64,000 nucleotides of DNA from Halobacteriovorax marinus. Lineage in GTDB: Bacteria > Bdellovibrionota > Bacteriovoracia > Bacteriovoracales > Bacteriovoracaceae. Below the pieces are notes generated by a model, which saw nothing but the letters and a program-made list of their open reading frames with translations, was not told where the DNA came from and did not search any database. How positions within the stretch are numbered: position 1 is the first letter of the stretch; each line of letters starts with the position of its first letter. The translations under genes and the position numbers were made by a program. Below are positions 35,130-42,353 of the stretch, piece after piece. Location: NCBI GenBank assembly GCA_002163155.1, contig MAAO01000016.1, positions 186,001 through 250,000 on the forward strand. Reading direction: 5' to 3'.

Positions 35130-35166
35130 CTGAACCCCATAAGAGATTGTATTCTCTGGGATTCAG
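35130..35166 (-). terminator. Imperfect terminator-like hairpin after the fliD operon
   Basis: CTGAAcCCCA pairs with TGGGaTTCAG around an inner AGAGA/TCTCT stem. On the minus strand it is followed about 10 nt later by an AT-rich stretch with five T residues. It lies just past the fliT-like gene and probably ends the fliD-fliS-fliT transcript, although the T tract is weak and distant. Confidence 0.4.
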
Positions 35167-35178
35167 GTTAAATTAAGG

Positions 35179-35586
35179 TTATTTTTTGGTACAATTAAGG
35201 TTATAGCCCTTAAATTGCTGTCTTGAAGTGAATATCGTAGCAATTTCCTTGGTTGTTTCTAGCTTCTGAGCTTCTAAGAGCTCAGAAGATTTGTTGTCAA
35301 TTGCATCGATTTCGTTAATCCAGCTGTTGATATCAAATTGCCATGCCTTCATAACTTCGACGATTTCTTGAGTGATTTCGTCTGCCTTTAAAGTTCCTAG
35401 CATGTTGTCTACTTCACCTTGAAACTTATCAAGAACTTTTATAAGTCTTTCTCGATTGTCAGCTTCAAAGTTAACAAGATTGATATCTCCCCTAGATGTA
35501 GCCACAAACATATTGTGTGTGATCTTTAGAGTACTATCTAGGAGTGCAGTGTGCCTCATGAGTAGGTTATAGATTCGATTTATCAT
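35179..35586 (-). CDS. FliT/FlgN-like flagellar chaperone candidate
   Basis: A small (135 residues), helical, soluble protein directly downstream of fliS, where fliT sits in many flagellar operons. The sequence (heptad-like helices, LLDSTLKITHNMFVATSR and ERLIKVLDKFQGEVDNML) has no diagnostic motif, but size, predicted helicity and place fit a secretion chaperone for FliD. It shares its first base with the fliS stop codon. Confidence 0.55.
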   Translation of the reverse strand: MINRIYNLLMRHTALLDSTLKITHNMFVATSRGDINLVNFEADNRERLIKVLDKFQGEVDNMLGTLKADEITQEIVEVMKAWQFDINSWINEIDAIDNKSSELLEAQKLETTKEIATIFTSRQQFKGYNLNCTKK

Positions 35587-35987
35587 TAGGCACCCTGTTC
35601 CTTTTGAGCGTTTTCTCTTCTAAGAGATTTAATGGCTTCGCCCCATCCTTCGTAAAGTGTGTTGAGCACACTTAAGCAACCCTTTAGGGGTTCAGCATCA
35701 ATTTTAATATTCGCTTGCGTACTGGAAAACAAAATAAAGTCATAAAGTGATGACAATTCTTTTGCAATGTCTCCACCGACTTCAAAATCTAAACTGTTAT
35801 TTAGTTCAATAACAATGTCTTGTAACTTTCCAATATTTTCGCCTTTAGCGGGAATATTTTTTTGTTCAATAGACTCGATAGCCTTTTTGCAATTCTTAAT
35901 TGCCGCCTGATACAGCATAAGGAGAATTTGTTCCTTACTGGCCGTATGTATTGACGTTTTCTTATAAGCTCCTAAACCATAACTCAT
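35586..35987 (-). CDS. fliS: FliS, flagellin export chaperone
   Basis: Binds the C-terminus of flagellin in the cytoplasm and keeps it unpolymerised until export. The N-terminus (GLGAYKKTSIHTASKEQILLMLYQAAIKNCKKAI) is the conserved FliS helix with its LL(M)LY motif, and the C-terminal LYEGWGEAIKSLR segment is also typical. The ATG at 35985-35987 is preferred because it is five bases after AGGAGG; the GTG two codons upstream is part of that spacing. It lies 16 bp after fliD. Confidence 0.92.
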   Translation of the reverse strand: MSYGLGAYKKTSIHTASKEQILLMLYQAAIKNCKKAIESIEQKNIPAKGENIGKLQDIVIELNNSLDFEVGGDIAKELSSLYDFILFSSTQANIKIDAEPLKGCLSVLNTLYEGWGEAIKSLRRENAQKEQGA

Positions 35988-36003
35988 AACCACCTCCTAA
36001 TGG

Positions 36004-37389
36004 TTAGCCGAGTTGCGTAACCGGATTCGAACCACCCATGGCTTGAATCCCAGCGCCCTGACTCTTCATTCTAGATATTGTTCCTTCTAGTCTGGCAAAT
36101 TTATCTTTTAAATTTTTCTCTTTCTGCTCAATCATTCTTTCTTTATTTACAATTCTTCTGTCAATTTGATCGATATTGGTTTGAAGTGATCTCTTTCTTG
36201 ATTGCAAGAGACCGTTTGGAAACTGTAGGGCAGCTTTAACAGTGTCACCTAGGTGATCAATAAAGCCTTTTGTTTTTCCCTCTTCACCAAAATGACCCGT
36301 GAGAACTTGTGTAACGAGTTTATAATTCTTTGATAAATGATTAGATAACTCTTCAGTCTCTAGTTTCAACAAACCATCTCTTTGGAATTTAATTCCTAAA
36401 TCTCCAAATCTTTTGAAACCAAATTCAGTTTGAATATCTTTAAATACTGTCGCTCTCATTCTACTTTCTAAAGATTGTAAAATGATGTCCCCACCAAGTG
36501 TTCTTGAAGTATCTGTCGATTCATCAAGATTGTTCTGATTTTTAATAAACTTTAAAACGGCGTTGATATTTTCAACCAGTCCACTGATTTTTTCAGTAAC
36601 AGCATCAGAATCTTCTGTGATGTTGAGAGAGAACTCTTCACCCGGCTTAGCCTTTTTAAGGTCAATGGTAACGCCAGGAATGAGATCAGTTGCTTTGTTT
36701 TCAGGAAGTTCTATTTCAAAACCATCTAGCCTAATTTTTGCATCGTGTGCTTCTCTTTCAAACTCAAGATATAAATCGTTCTCACCATCTACAAAGTAGA
36801 AGTAAGGAAATTCAGCTCTTTTCTCATCACCAGTTTCTTCTAACGAGAGAATAATTCTCCATGGCTCATCCCCACCACTTCCATCGTTGACAACAGAAGC
36901 TCTAAGGCCATTATCTGAATCTCTATTAATGAGTTTTGCTAGGCTATTTAAATTTGCATTTTCGCTATCGACATAGAGCTCGCGACTATCTCCGTTTGGT
37001 AGATAGTATTGAATGAAGCCAACACCAATGTAACTTTCATCAGGATCTTCGAAGCCTGCAGTCATGGCCGATGATTTTTGAGCAAGAGCTATGACTTCTA
37101 ATTGATATGTACCAGGCTGAGCAATATTCTTGTCAGCGTTTACACTAATAATATCTTCATTTGTTTGGACCTGAAGTTCTCTAAGAGATCTAGCACTACC
37201 ATTTTGTAATACGCTGCCTTTCACTCCTTCCATGAGTTTAATGAGTTCTCCTACTAAGCCTTTCTTGTCGCTAATCTTACTCTTTCTCCCCTCCATATTA
37301 GCGAGAGGGATTTTTTCAGCTGCGATAAGCTGCTTAACGATATCTTTTGGAAGTCCTGTAGCAATGGAACCAAATGAGATTGAACTCAA
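36004..37389 (-). CDS. fliD: FliD, flagellar hook-associated protein 2 (filament cap)
   Basis: Caps the filament tip and helps flagellin fold into it. The N-terminal SFGSIATGLPKDIVKQLIAAEKIPL and the C-terminal coiled region with SRMKSQG-type end (LEGTISRMKSQGAGIQ) are typical of FliD. Length of 461 residues is normal. The gene order fliD-fliS-fliT-like is the classic one. A GGAGGAA ribosome-binding site precedes the ATG. Confidence 0.94.
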   Translation of the reverse strand: MSSISFGSIATGLPKDIVKQLIAAEKIPLANMEGRKSKISDKKGLVGELIKLMEGVKGSVLQNGSARSLRELQVQTNEDIISVNADKNIAQPGTYQLEVIALAQKSSAMTAGFEDPDESYIGVGFIQYYLPNGDSRELYVDSENANLNSLAKLINRDSDNGLRASVVNDGSGGDEPWRIILSLEETGDEKRAEFPYFYFVDGENDLYLEFEREAHDAKIRLDGFEIELPENKATDLIPGVTIDLKKAKPGEEFSLNITEDSDAVTEKISGLVENINAVLKFIKNQNNLDESTDTSRTLGGDIILQSLESRMRATVFKDIQTEFGFKRFGDLGIKFQRDGLLKLETEELSNHLSKNYKLVTQVLTGHFGEEGKTKGFIDHLGDTVKAALQFPNGLLQSRKRSLQTNIDQIDRRIVNKERMIEQKEKNLKDKFARLEGTISRMKSQGAGIQAMGGSNPVTQLG

Positions 37390-37439
37390 TTCTTCCTCCT
37401 GAAGCTTCTCTCCCTCGTCCTAAGGGAATGGGTAAACCC

Positions 37440-37467
37440 CTTTCGATAATAGCATATGAGTTCTTTG
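37440..37467 (-). promoter_or_regulatory. Possible sigma-28-like promoter upstream of fliD
   Basis: On the minus strand, CAAAGAAC is followed after 12 bp by ATCGAAAG, about 50 bp before the fliD ATG. Compared with the flagellin 2 promoter the AAAG and CGA cores match but the spacer is one longer and other positions differ. It is a weak candidate. Confidence 0.3.
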
Positions 37468-37592
37468 GCGCAATGCGACTGGCTAGGTGGGCAGTATTTT
37501 CTATGGCAGGAGAAATCGAGAAAAAAATATTATTTTGAGATAAATACCTAAAATGACTTTCAGGAAAAGTAATATTGACTTAAAATAAAAAT

Positions 37593-37675
37593 GGCCGGAT
37601 TGGGGATCCGGCCGTTTCGAGCGAGTATGGTTTTTTAATACTTGCTAGTGGGTTTAATACCAGCAAATGTTGTAC
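37593..37675. promoter_or_regulatory. Hairpins upstream of the polytopic membrane protein gene
   Basis: GGCCGGAT-TGGGG-ATCCGGCC (37593-37613) is a perfect 8-bp hairpin; followed on the minus strand by ATTTTTATTTT, it could terminate leftward transcription. Next, GCGAGTAT pairs with ATACTTGC, and part of that second arm (TTGC) can instead pair with a downstream GCAA next to TGG/CCA. The two pairings exclude one another, as in attenuators. The remainder of this 303-bp gap (37390-37692) is AT-rich with no ORF. Confidence 0.4.
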
Positions 37676-37692
37676 TAATATGATCGGTTATT

Positions 37693-39198
37693 ATGGATAA
37701 TACTTTAGAAAAAAAGTCGGGAATCTTCTTTTTAAAATCAAAATTCTTCTTATATCGGATAGTTAGTTACTTCTCGTTTCTACTTATACCGGTATATGTA
37801 CAGAAATCTCTAGAACTGAGGCCAATTTATCAATTTATTTTGATGCTTCTTTATTCGGCCTTTATAATGAGCCAGTGGTTTTTTCTCGGAAAAGAAATAG
37901 ATCACAGATTGAAAATCTATTACCGAGTAAATTCGTCAATTGATAGAGTTGTATATCGCTTATTTCTTGGAATGTTCTTTTTTATCATTTTATTTAACCT
38001 TCTATATTTACTGCCACCGAAATGGGTTTACAACTTCTTCTGGGTTATATGGGGCGCCTTAGGATTGTTTTATTCTTGGCCTACACGTGGAAAAATTATT
38101 CAAGAATCAGTTACGACAAACTTTTCTGAATTTAGATATCTGGATAGTTTCGAAAAAACATTGGTTACTCTGGTTGTAAGTTTAATGATTTTCTCAGTTC
38201 CTGAGTTTCCAAGACTTGCACAAAGAGAAGCTTTGATTTTATTCTTTGATCCTTCCAATCAAGTGAGTGATCTTTTTTGGAACTTCTTAACAGTTACCTA
38301 TTTTCCATTCAAGAGTTACCCTACTCTTTTTAAGTTTGGTTGGTGCACATATTTTTATGCAGTAAATCTTTCGTTATATCTCCTCACCTTTTATGCATTT
38401 TTAAGGTTTTTCATATCAAGAAGACTTTCGTTACTTGGCGTATTTGCACTCATATCATCGTGGAGTATTTCGAAATTTCTAGCGAATGGTTATGGAGCTA
38501 CGTTAACGGAGATTTACTCGCTCGTTTGGATCTGGGGAATGTTATGGGTAACAAGAAGCTCTACCTATAGAACGGGACTATTTGTAGGTCTGCTTGGATT
38601 CTTTGGAGTCATTTTAAATCAAAGTTATGCCCTCTTAGCATTAGCTCAAGTCGTACTTCTTTATTTTTACTTCTTAAAAGATAAGACAGAATGGTTTAAA
38701 AGACAGTCATTAAAATATGCATTATTTGGTCTAGTCTTGATAGTCCTTACTCTGGTTGTAACCTTTAACTTTTCAAATTCATTTAACCCTGGTGGAATGG
38801 ATTTTATAACTCATCTTCAAAAAATAATTGATAGGAAAGCATTTTTTACACTTTCAGTTTTTGGAATAATAATCCTCATTTTAAAGAGAACAACTCCCCG
38901 ACTTAGATCTTTAAAAATACTACAATTCGATAAAGTAAAAGTAGATGAATTAAATATTGGTATAGTGATTCTTTTTCTATTTGGAATATTTGTTAACGGA
39001 CTATCGTTGAAAGGGTTTTCTCTAATTTGGTTAGTCACTTTCTATAGTTTAATTCCACTTGAGATAGTTTTTCTTCATATAAGTAGATTGCGTTCTAGTC
39101 GTAATATGATCTATTTAATTTATATCCTGATTTGCTTATTGGACTCTCACTTTGAAGGAAGGGTTAAAATCTTTTTAAAACTCTTTGAAAATGTATAG
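37693..39198 (+). CDS. Polytopic membrane protein of unknown function
   Basis: About 11-13 hydrophobic segments span most of its 501 residues, with charged loops between them. The overall layout, with a large first extracytoplasmic loop containing aromatic and acidic residues, recalls GT-C glycosyltransferases or O-antigen-type membrane enzymes, but I see no signature (such as an N-terminal DxD/ExD) strong enough to claim it. No operon partner on either side. A structured leader lies upstream and an inverted repeat downstream. Confidence 0.75.
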   Translation: MDNTLEKKSGIFFLKSKFFLYRIVSYFSFLLIPVYVQKSLELRPIYQFILMLLYSAFIMSQWFFLGKEIDHRLKIYYRVNSSIDRVVYRLFLGMFFFIILFNLLYLLPPKWVYNFFWVIWGALGLFYSWPTRGKIIQESVTTNFSEFRYLDSFEKTLVTLVVSLMIFSVPEFPRLAQREALILFFDPSNQVSDLFWNFLTVTYFPFKSYPTLFKFGWCTYFYAVNLSLYLLTFYAFLRFFISRRLSLLGVFALISSWSISKFLANGYGATLTEIYSLVWIWGMLWVTRSSTYRTGLFVGLLGFFGVILNQSYALLALAQVVLLYFYFLKDKTEWFKRQSLKYALFGLVLIVLTLVVTFNFSNSFNPGGMDFITHLQKIIDRKAFFTLSVFGIIILILKRTTPRLRSLKILQFDKVKVDELNIGIVILFLFGIFVNGLSLKGFSLIWLVTFYSLIPLEIVFLHISRLRSSRNMIYLIYILICLLDSHFEGRVKIFLKLFENV

Positions 39199-39215
39199 TT
39201 CTCACTCTGTCTTCA

Positions 39216-39232
39216 CACAAATTTAATTTGTG
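39216..39232. promoter_or_regulatory. AT-rich inverted repeat before the 72-residue gene
   Basis: CACAAAT-TTA-ATTTGTG is a perfect 7-bp inverted repeat with a 3-bp centre, 47 bp upstream of the next gene. It resembles an operator more than a terminator because no T run follows. Confidence 0.45.
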
Positions 39233-39278
39233 ATACAATTAACTTAGAGTTCGCTTCAACACTAGAAAAGGAGTCTCT

Positions 39279-39497
39279 TTGTTCAAATCAGGTCTTACCC
39301 TTAACTTATATGACGATTTCCTTAAGTCTTTTCAACTGAAAAGATCCGTTATCCAGTCCTCACCATATGTATTTGTCGATTTAGAGTACGGTGATATTAG
39401 ATTTGTAACTAGTATCTCATCTAACTTTGAAGGCGAGATTGTAGCCAGTTCTGTGGCTTCTGACGGAGATATGGAGTTACTTACTACGGGTGAGTAA
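39279..39497 (+). CDS. Hypothetical 72-residue protein
   Basis: A small protein with no recognisable domain. It has a TTG start five bases after an AAGGAG ribosome-binding site. The sequence alternates short hydrophobic and polar stretches (YVFVDLEYGDIRFVTSIS), suggesting beta strands, and has an acidic C-terminus. The long motif-rich non-coding region follows, and an inverted repeat precedes it. Its coding status rests on the ribosome-binding site and codon pattern. Confidence 0.5.
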   Translation: MFKSGLTLNLYDDFLKSFQLKRSVIQSSPYVFVDLEYGDIRFVTSISSNFEGEIVASSVASDGDMELLTTGE

Positions 39498-39537
39498 AAT
39501 ATTACACGAGAATCAACTATAGGTTGGTCTAGTGTTT

Positions 39538-39556
39538 AAAGTGGCAGTGTCACTTT
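39538..39556. promoter_or_regulatory. 19-bp palindrome, operator-like
   Basis: AAAGTGGCAGTGTCACTTT is symmetric at 16 of 18 arm positions around its central base. The length and form are those of a binding site for a dimeric regulator. Confidence 0.5.
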
Positions 39557-39570
39557 GATACTTTCTTATA

Positions 39571-39603
39571 CTTACATTTCGCTTACACTTTACTTACATT
39601 TCA
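39571..39603 (+). repeat. Three tandem 11-bp repeats (CTTACAYTTNN)
   Basis: CTTACATTTCG, CTTACACTTTA and CTTACATTTCA follow one another without gaps, then a partial CTTGAG. An 11-bp period places each copy on nearly the same DNA face, as in protein-binding iterons. Confidence 0.55.
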
Positions 39604-39702
39604 CTTGAGAAATAGGTCGTTTTATTTATGTTTTCTTAAGGAATTGTTAGCAAAAAGTCTGTAATAAGTTTTAAGAAAGAGGATCTTAGTAAAGAGCCTA
39701 TT

Positions 39703-39884
39703 TGTGAATAACTTTTATTATTTTGTGGATACATCTTGTCGCGGCAAGTAAATTTGTTTCATGGTGTTAAAAAGCTTATTATAAAGCACTGAAAATACGA
39801 CCTTCTAAAGAAGTTTTAATTGACATCAAATAATTGACATTAGAAGTAGGTCATTGTGGATAACTAGCTCAGTTTTGTGAGTAA
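39703..39884 (-). promoter_or_regulatory. Two duplicated pairs of DnaA boxes
   Basis: All boxes read on the minus strand. Exact TTATNCACA boxes lie at 39703-39711 (TTATTCACA) and 39855-39863 (TTATCCACA). Each is followed 21 bp further by a one-mismatch box, at 39724-39732 (GTATCCACA) and 39876-39884 (TTACTCACA). The pairs belong to an imperfect direct duplication of about 35 bp: TTGTGnATAACT, 7 bp, TTTTGTG. The minus strand downstream of the TTATCCACA box reads CTA CTT CTA after a 5-nt spacer, reminiscent of DnaA-trio elements, then becomes AT-rich. Confidence 0.6.
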
Positions 39885-39999
39885 AACATCGTTGTCAACT
39901 AAATATTTGAAGAAAATAAATTTTTTTTACAGGTTTATATTAGATGAGCATTGCAGTAAATATTAAGTTGAGCTTAAGGAAATATTATGGAGGAATACC

Positions 40000-40752
40000 A
40001 TGTTGTCAGATGAAAAGTTAGATATTCTAAGGAAAGGGGTGTCAGAAATTGTCAAAAAGAGAGTTAACCCATTGTCTTTATCGGATTCTCTGAAGATTTC
40101 ACAAAAGTCAGATTTATCAATTGTTACAATTGTGGATACGGAAATTTCAGATTTTATACATTTTCAACTTAGTGCACTAATTAAAACGCAGGGCTTCCAT
40201 TTCTTTAGTGAAGAAGATCCCCAGAGTTTTGGTTTTCCTTCAATTATCCTAGATCCAATAGATGGAACAAGAGAGCTTGCTAAGGGTTTGGGGGAGTGTG
40301 TTGTTTCTCTAGCTATAATGCAGACAGCCAGCACAGGTAGTGCTTGGATATACAATCCTTTTACTGGTTTCGAGATAACTTCAGGTCAGCCCTTCGTAGA
40401 TGCGGTGACATTCAATGAAGATAGGTTGTTTGGATATGTATCTAGAAGTGATATGAAGAAGGGTTTACTAAGTCATATAGAAGATGTTGAAGGTGTTCAT
40501 GTGGAACCCAGAGGGAGCATTGCTTTTAAATTAGCTCTATTGGCCAGTGGAGCCTGTGACTTTGTATACTCAAAGACTCCTAAGAACGTTTGGGACATTG
40601 CTGCAGGAACACTCTTGTGTTGGGAGAGGGGCTTTAAGTTATTTCAGGGCGATACTGAGATAGTTTCTTTAGATTGTGAAAGAGTGTCGGGAGAACTGAT
40701 CTGGTGTAGAGAAAAGGACTTTGAACGTCTTCGAAATTCACTAGTGAATTAA
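40000..40752 (+). CDS. Inositol monophosphatase-family phosphatase (CysQ-like)
   Basis: A Mg2+-dependent phosphatase of the IMPase/3'(2'),5'-bisphosphate nucleotidase superfamily. The metal ligands appear in SEED (about residues 70-73) and DPIDGT (85-90), and the C-terminal VWDIAAG motif is present near 203. Length (250) is typical. It could degrade PAP from sulfate assimilation or act on inositol phosphates; the sequence alone does not say. A TATGGAGGAATACC ribosome-binding site precedes the ATG. It follows the motif-rich region, which may contain its promoter. Confidence 0.85.
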   Translation: MLSDEKLDILRKGVSEIVKKRVNPLSLSDSLKISQKSDLSIVTIVDTEISDFIHFQLSALIKTQGFHFFSEEDPQSFGFPSIILDPIDGTRELAKGLGECVVSLAIMQTASTGSAWIYNPFTGFEITSGQPFVDAVTFNEDRLFGYVSRSDMKKGLLSHIEDVEGVHVEPRGSIAFKLALLASGACDFVYSKTPKNVWDIAAGTLLCWERGFKLFQGDTEIVSLDCERVSGELIWCREKDFERLRNSLVN

Positions 40753-40822
40753 AGTCTTTTAATATTTAAGATTTTTTTACCATTTGTCCCCGAACGATTA
40801 CAACGTAGTTAAAGGGGGCAAA

Positions 40823-41734
40823 ATGCAAGCATTATACGATTCCAAATTTCCTATTCTCATCCAGGGTGAGACGGGGACAGGTAAGACATCCCTTGCCAAG
40901 AAAATACACAAGAATTCAATTTATAGAGAAAGGCCCTTTGTTCACTGTAATTTAGCCGGCTTATCTGACTCTCTTTTTGATAGTGAGCTCTTTGGTCATG
41001 TTAAGGGTGCTTTTACTGGAGCCATTGAGAATAGAGTTGGCTTCTGCGATCGTGTTGGAGAAGGAACACTATTTTTTGATGAAATAGGGGATATAAGCCT
41101 TATTCAGCAGAAGAAGTTACTGCAAATTCTAGATAATGGTGAATATTACGGGGTGGGAAGTTCAAATAGTAAAATTTTTAACGGTAGATTTATATTTGCG
41201 ACCCACAGAGATTTGGAGCAACTCATAAGGCAAAAGAAATTCAGAGAAGATTTGTTCTATAGGCTAGGAGGACAAGCGATATCTCTTAGATCATTTTCGC
41301 GAAGAAGTTATGAGGAAAAGTTTAAGTTTATTGAAGAGAAGTTTGGCGAGATATTTTCGAAATATGGAATAAAGACCATTGGAGTTTCTGAGAGCTGTAT
41401 CGAGAGTATGGCCAATTATGGTTGGCCTGGAAATTATAGAGAAATTGATAAAACCATTGAGCTGTTAGTCTTAAAAAATGTAAGGAGAAGCATAGAATTG
41501 TGTCACTTGCCTGAGAGATTTGCTGGAAATTCTTTGGGCGAAGGTGAGCTAAAGAGGCAGGTTTCTACATTGGAGAGAAAAATTATCATAAATGAGGTTG
41601 TAAATAAGGGCATAGGTATAAATAAAGCCTCGAAATCATTGGGTATAAGTAAAACCACCTTAATTGCAAAATTGCGTAAATATGGTATTAGTGGGCACAC
41701 TGAAAAACAAAAAATTCGAATAACAGCAGCTTAA
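40823..41734 (+). CDS. Sigma-54-dependent activator lacking a sensory domain
   Basis: An AAA+ enhancer-binding protein: Walker A GETGTGKTSL near residue 17, the sigma-54 contact motif GAFTGA, Walker B LFFDEIG, and an arginine-finger region (FREDLFYRL). The C-terminus carries a Fis-type helix-turn-helix (INKASKSLGISKTTLIAKL). No receiver, GAF or other sensor domain precedes the AAA+ part, so activity must be set by partner proteins or expression, as for PspF. The ATG at 40823 has a GGGGG ribosome-binding site; the frame starts upstream at a TTG at 40784. Confidence 0.9.
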   Translation: MQALYDSKFPILIQGETGTGKTSLAKKIHKNSIYRERPFVHCNLAGLSDSLFDSELFGHVKGAFTGAIENRVGFCDRVGEGTLFFDEIGDISLIQQKKLLQILDNGEYYGVGSSNSKIFNGRFIFATHRDLEQLIRQKKFREDLFYRLGGQAISLRSFSRRSYEEKFKFIEEKFGEIFSKYGIKTIGVSESCIESMANYGWPGNYREIDKTIELLVLKNVRRSIELCHLPERFAGNSLGEGELKRQVSTLERKIIINEVVNKGIGINKASKSLGISKTTLIAKLRKYGISGHTEKQKIRITAA

Positions 41735-41750
41735 AAGTTATGGAGCTATT

Positions 41751-42344
41751 ATGAGCTTTAAAGTTAAAGATCACTATTATGAAAAAGCCAAGAAAGAGGA
41801 TTTCTTAGCTAGAAGTGTTTATAAATTAGAAGAAATAGATAAGAAATTTAAAGTGATTTCAAAGGGTGATGTGGTTGTTGATTTTGGATATCATCCAGGT
41901 TCTTGGTCACAGTATACGAGTCGAAAAATTGGACCTGATGGAAAACTCATCGGAATTGATATTCGTCCCTTAAATAAGAAACTTTTAACATTAAAAAATG
42001 TCTCATTATTTGAAAAAGATATCTTTGATGTTGATGAAACAGGACAACTAGGTGCAGACTCCAAATTTGATGTAGTATTATCAGATATGGCCCCTAATAC
42101 AACAGGAATTAGATCCGTTGATCAGGATAGAAGTTTGAATCTTGTTGAAAAAGTTTTTGACGTTTTGCCTGTTTTCTTAAAGGAAAATGGAAATTTAGTT
42201 ATTAAAGTTTTTGATAGTCAGCAAGCACAAAAATTCTTAAAAGAAAATAAAAACCTATTTAAGCAATATGACTTCTTAAAGCCTAAATCTACGCGCTCTG
42301 TAAGCAAAGAATTCTTTGTCATTGGCCGTGGTTATAAGGCATAA
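41751..42344 (+). CDS. rlmE: RlmE, 23S rRNA 2'-O-methyltransferase (FtsJ)
   Basis: Methylates U2552 of 23S rRNA during late ribosome assembly. The SAM loop is DFGYHPGSW; in FtsJ/RlmE the equivalent is DLGxxPGgw. The K-D-K-E catalytic tetrad is visible: K in SVYKLEEI, D in LSDMAPNTTG, K in VIKVF, E in SVSKEFFVI. The 197-residue length is normal. A GGAG ribosome-binding site precedes the ATG. Confidence 0.93.
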   Translation: MSFKVKDHYYEKAKKEDFLARSVYKLEEIDKKFKVISKGDVVVDFGYHPGSWSQYTSRKIGPDGKLIGIDIRPLNKKLLTLKNVSLFEKDIFDVDETGQLGADSKFDVVLSDMAPNTTGIRSVDQDRSLNLVEKVFDVLPVFLKENGNLVIKVFDSQQAQKFLKENKNLFKQYDFLKPKSTRSVSKEFFVIGRGYKA

Positions 42345-42353
42345 TAAATTACT

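Larger units (their letters stand above)
39498..39999. promoter_or_regulatory. Motif-rich 500-bp non-coding region
   Basis: No ORF is present in this AT-rich stretch, but several ordered motifs are: a 19-bp palindrome (39538-39556), 11-bp tandem repeats (39571-39603), DnaA-box pairs (39703-39732 and 39855-39884), a GC-rich inverted repeat CTTGTCGCGGCAAG (39735-39748), an interrupted inverted repeat GACCTTCTAA / TTAGAAgtaGGTC (39799-39852), two AATTGACAT direct repeats (39818 and 39832), and a T8 run near 39920. This density is unlike other gaps in the window. Confidence 0.7.

Noticed and set aside
37593-37613. Plus-strand terminator at the GC-rich hairpin upstream of the membrane protein gene.
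   Set aside because: No T run follows on the plus strand (GTTTCGAGC) and no plus-strand gene ends just upstream.
39498-39999. Firm call of the region as the chromosomal oriC.
   Set aside because: Box content is suggestive, but no dnaA, dnaN, rpmH or gidA gene is near and strand bias of the flanking genes is mixed; it is kept as a candidate only.
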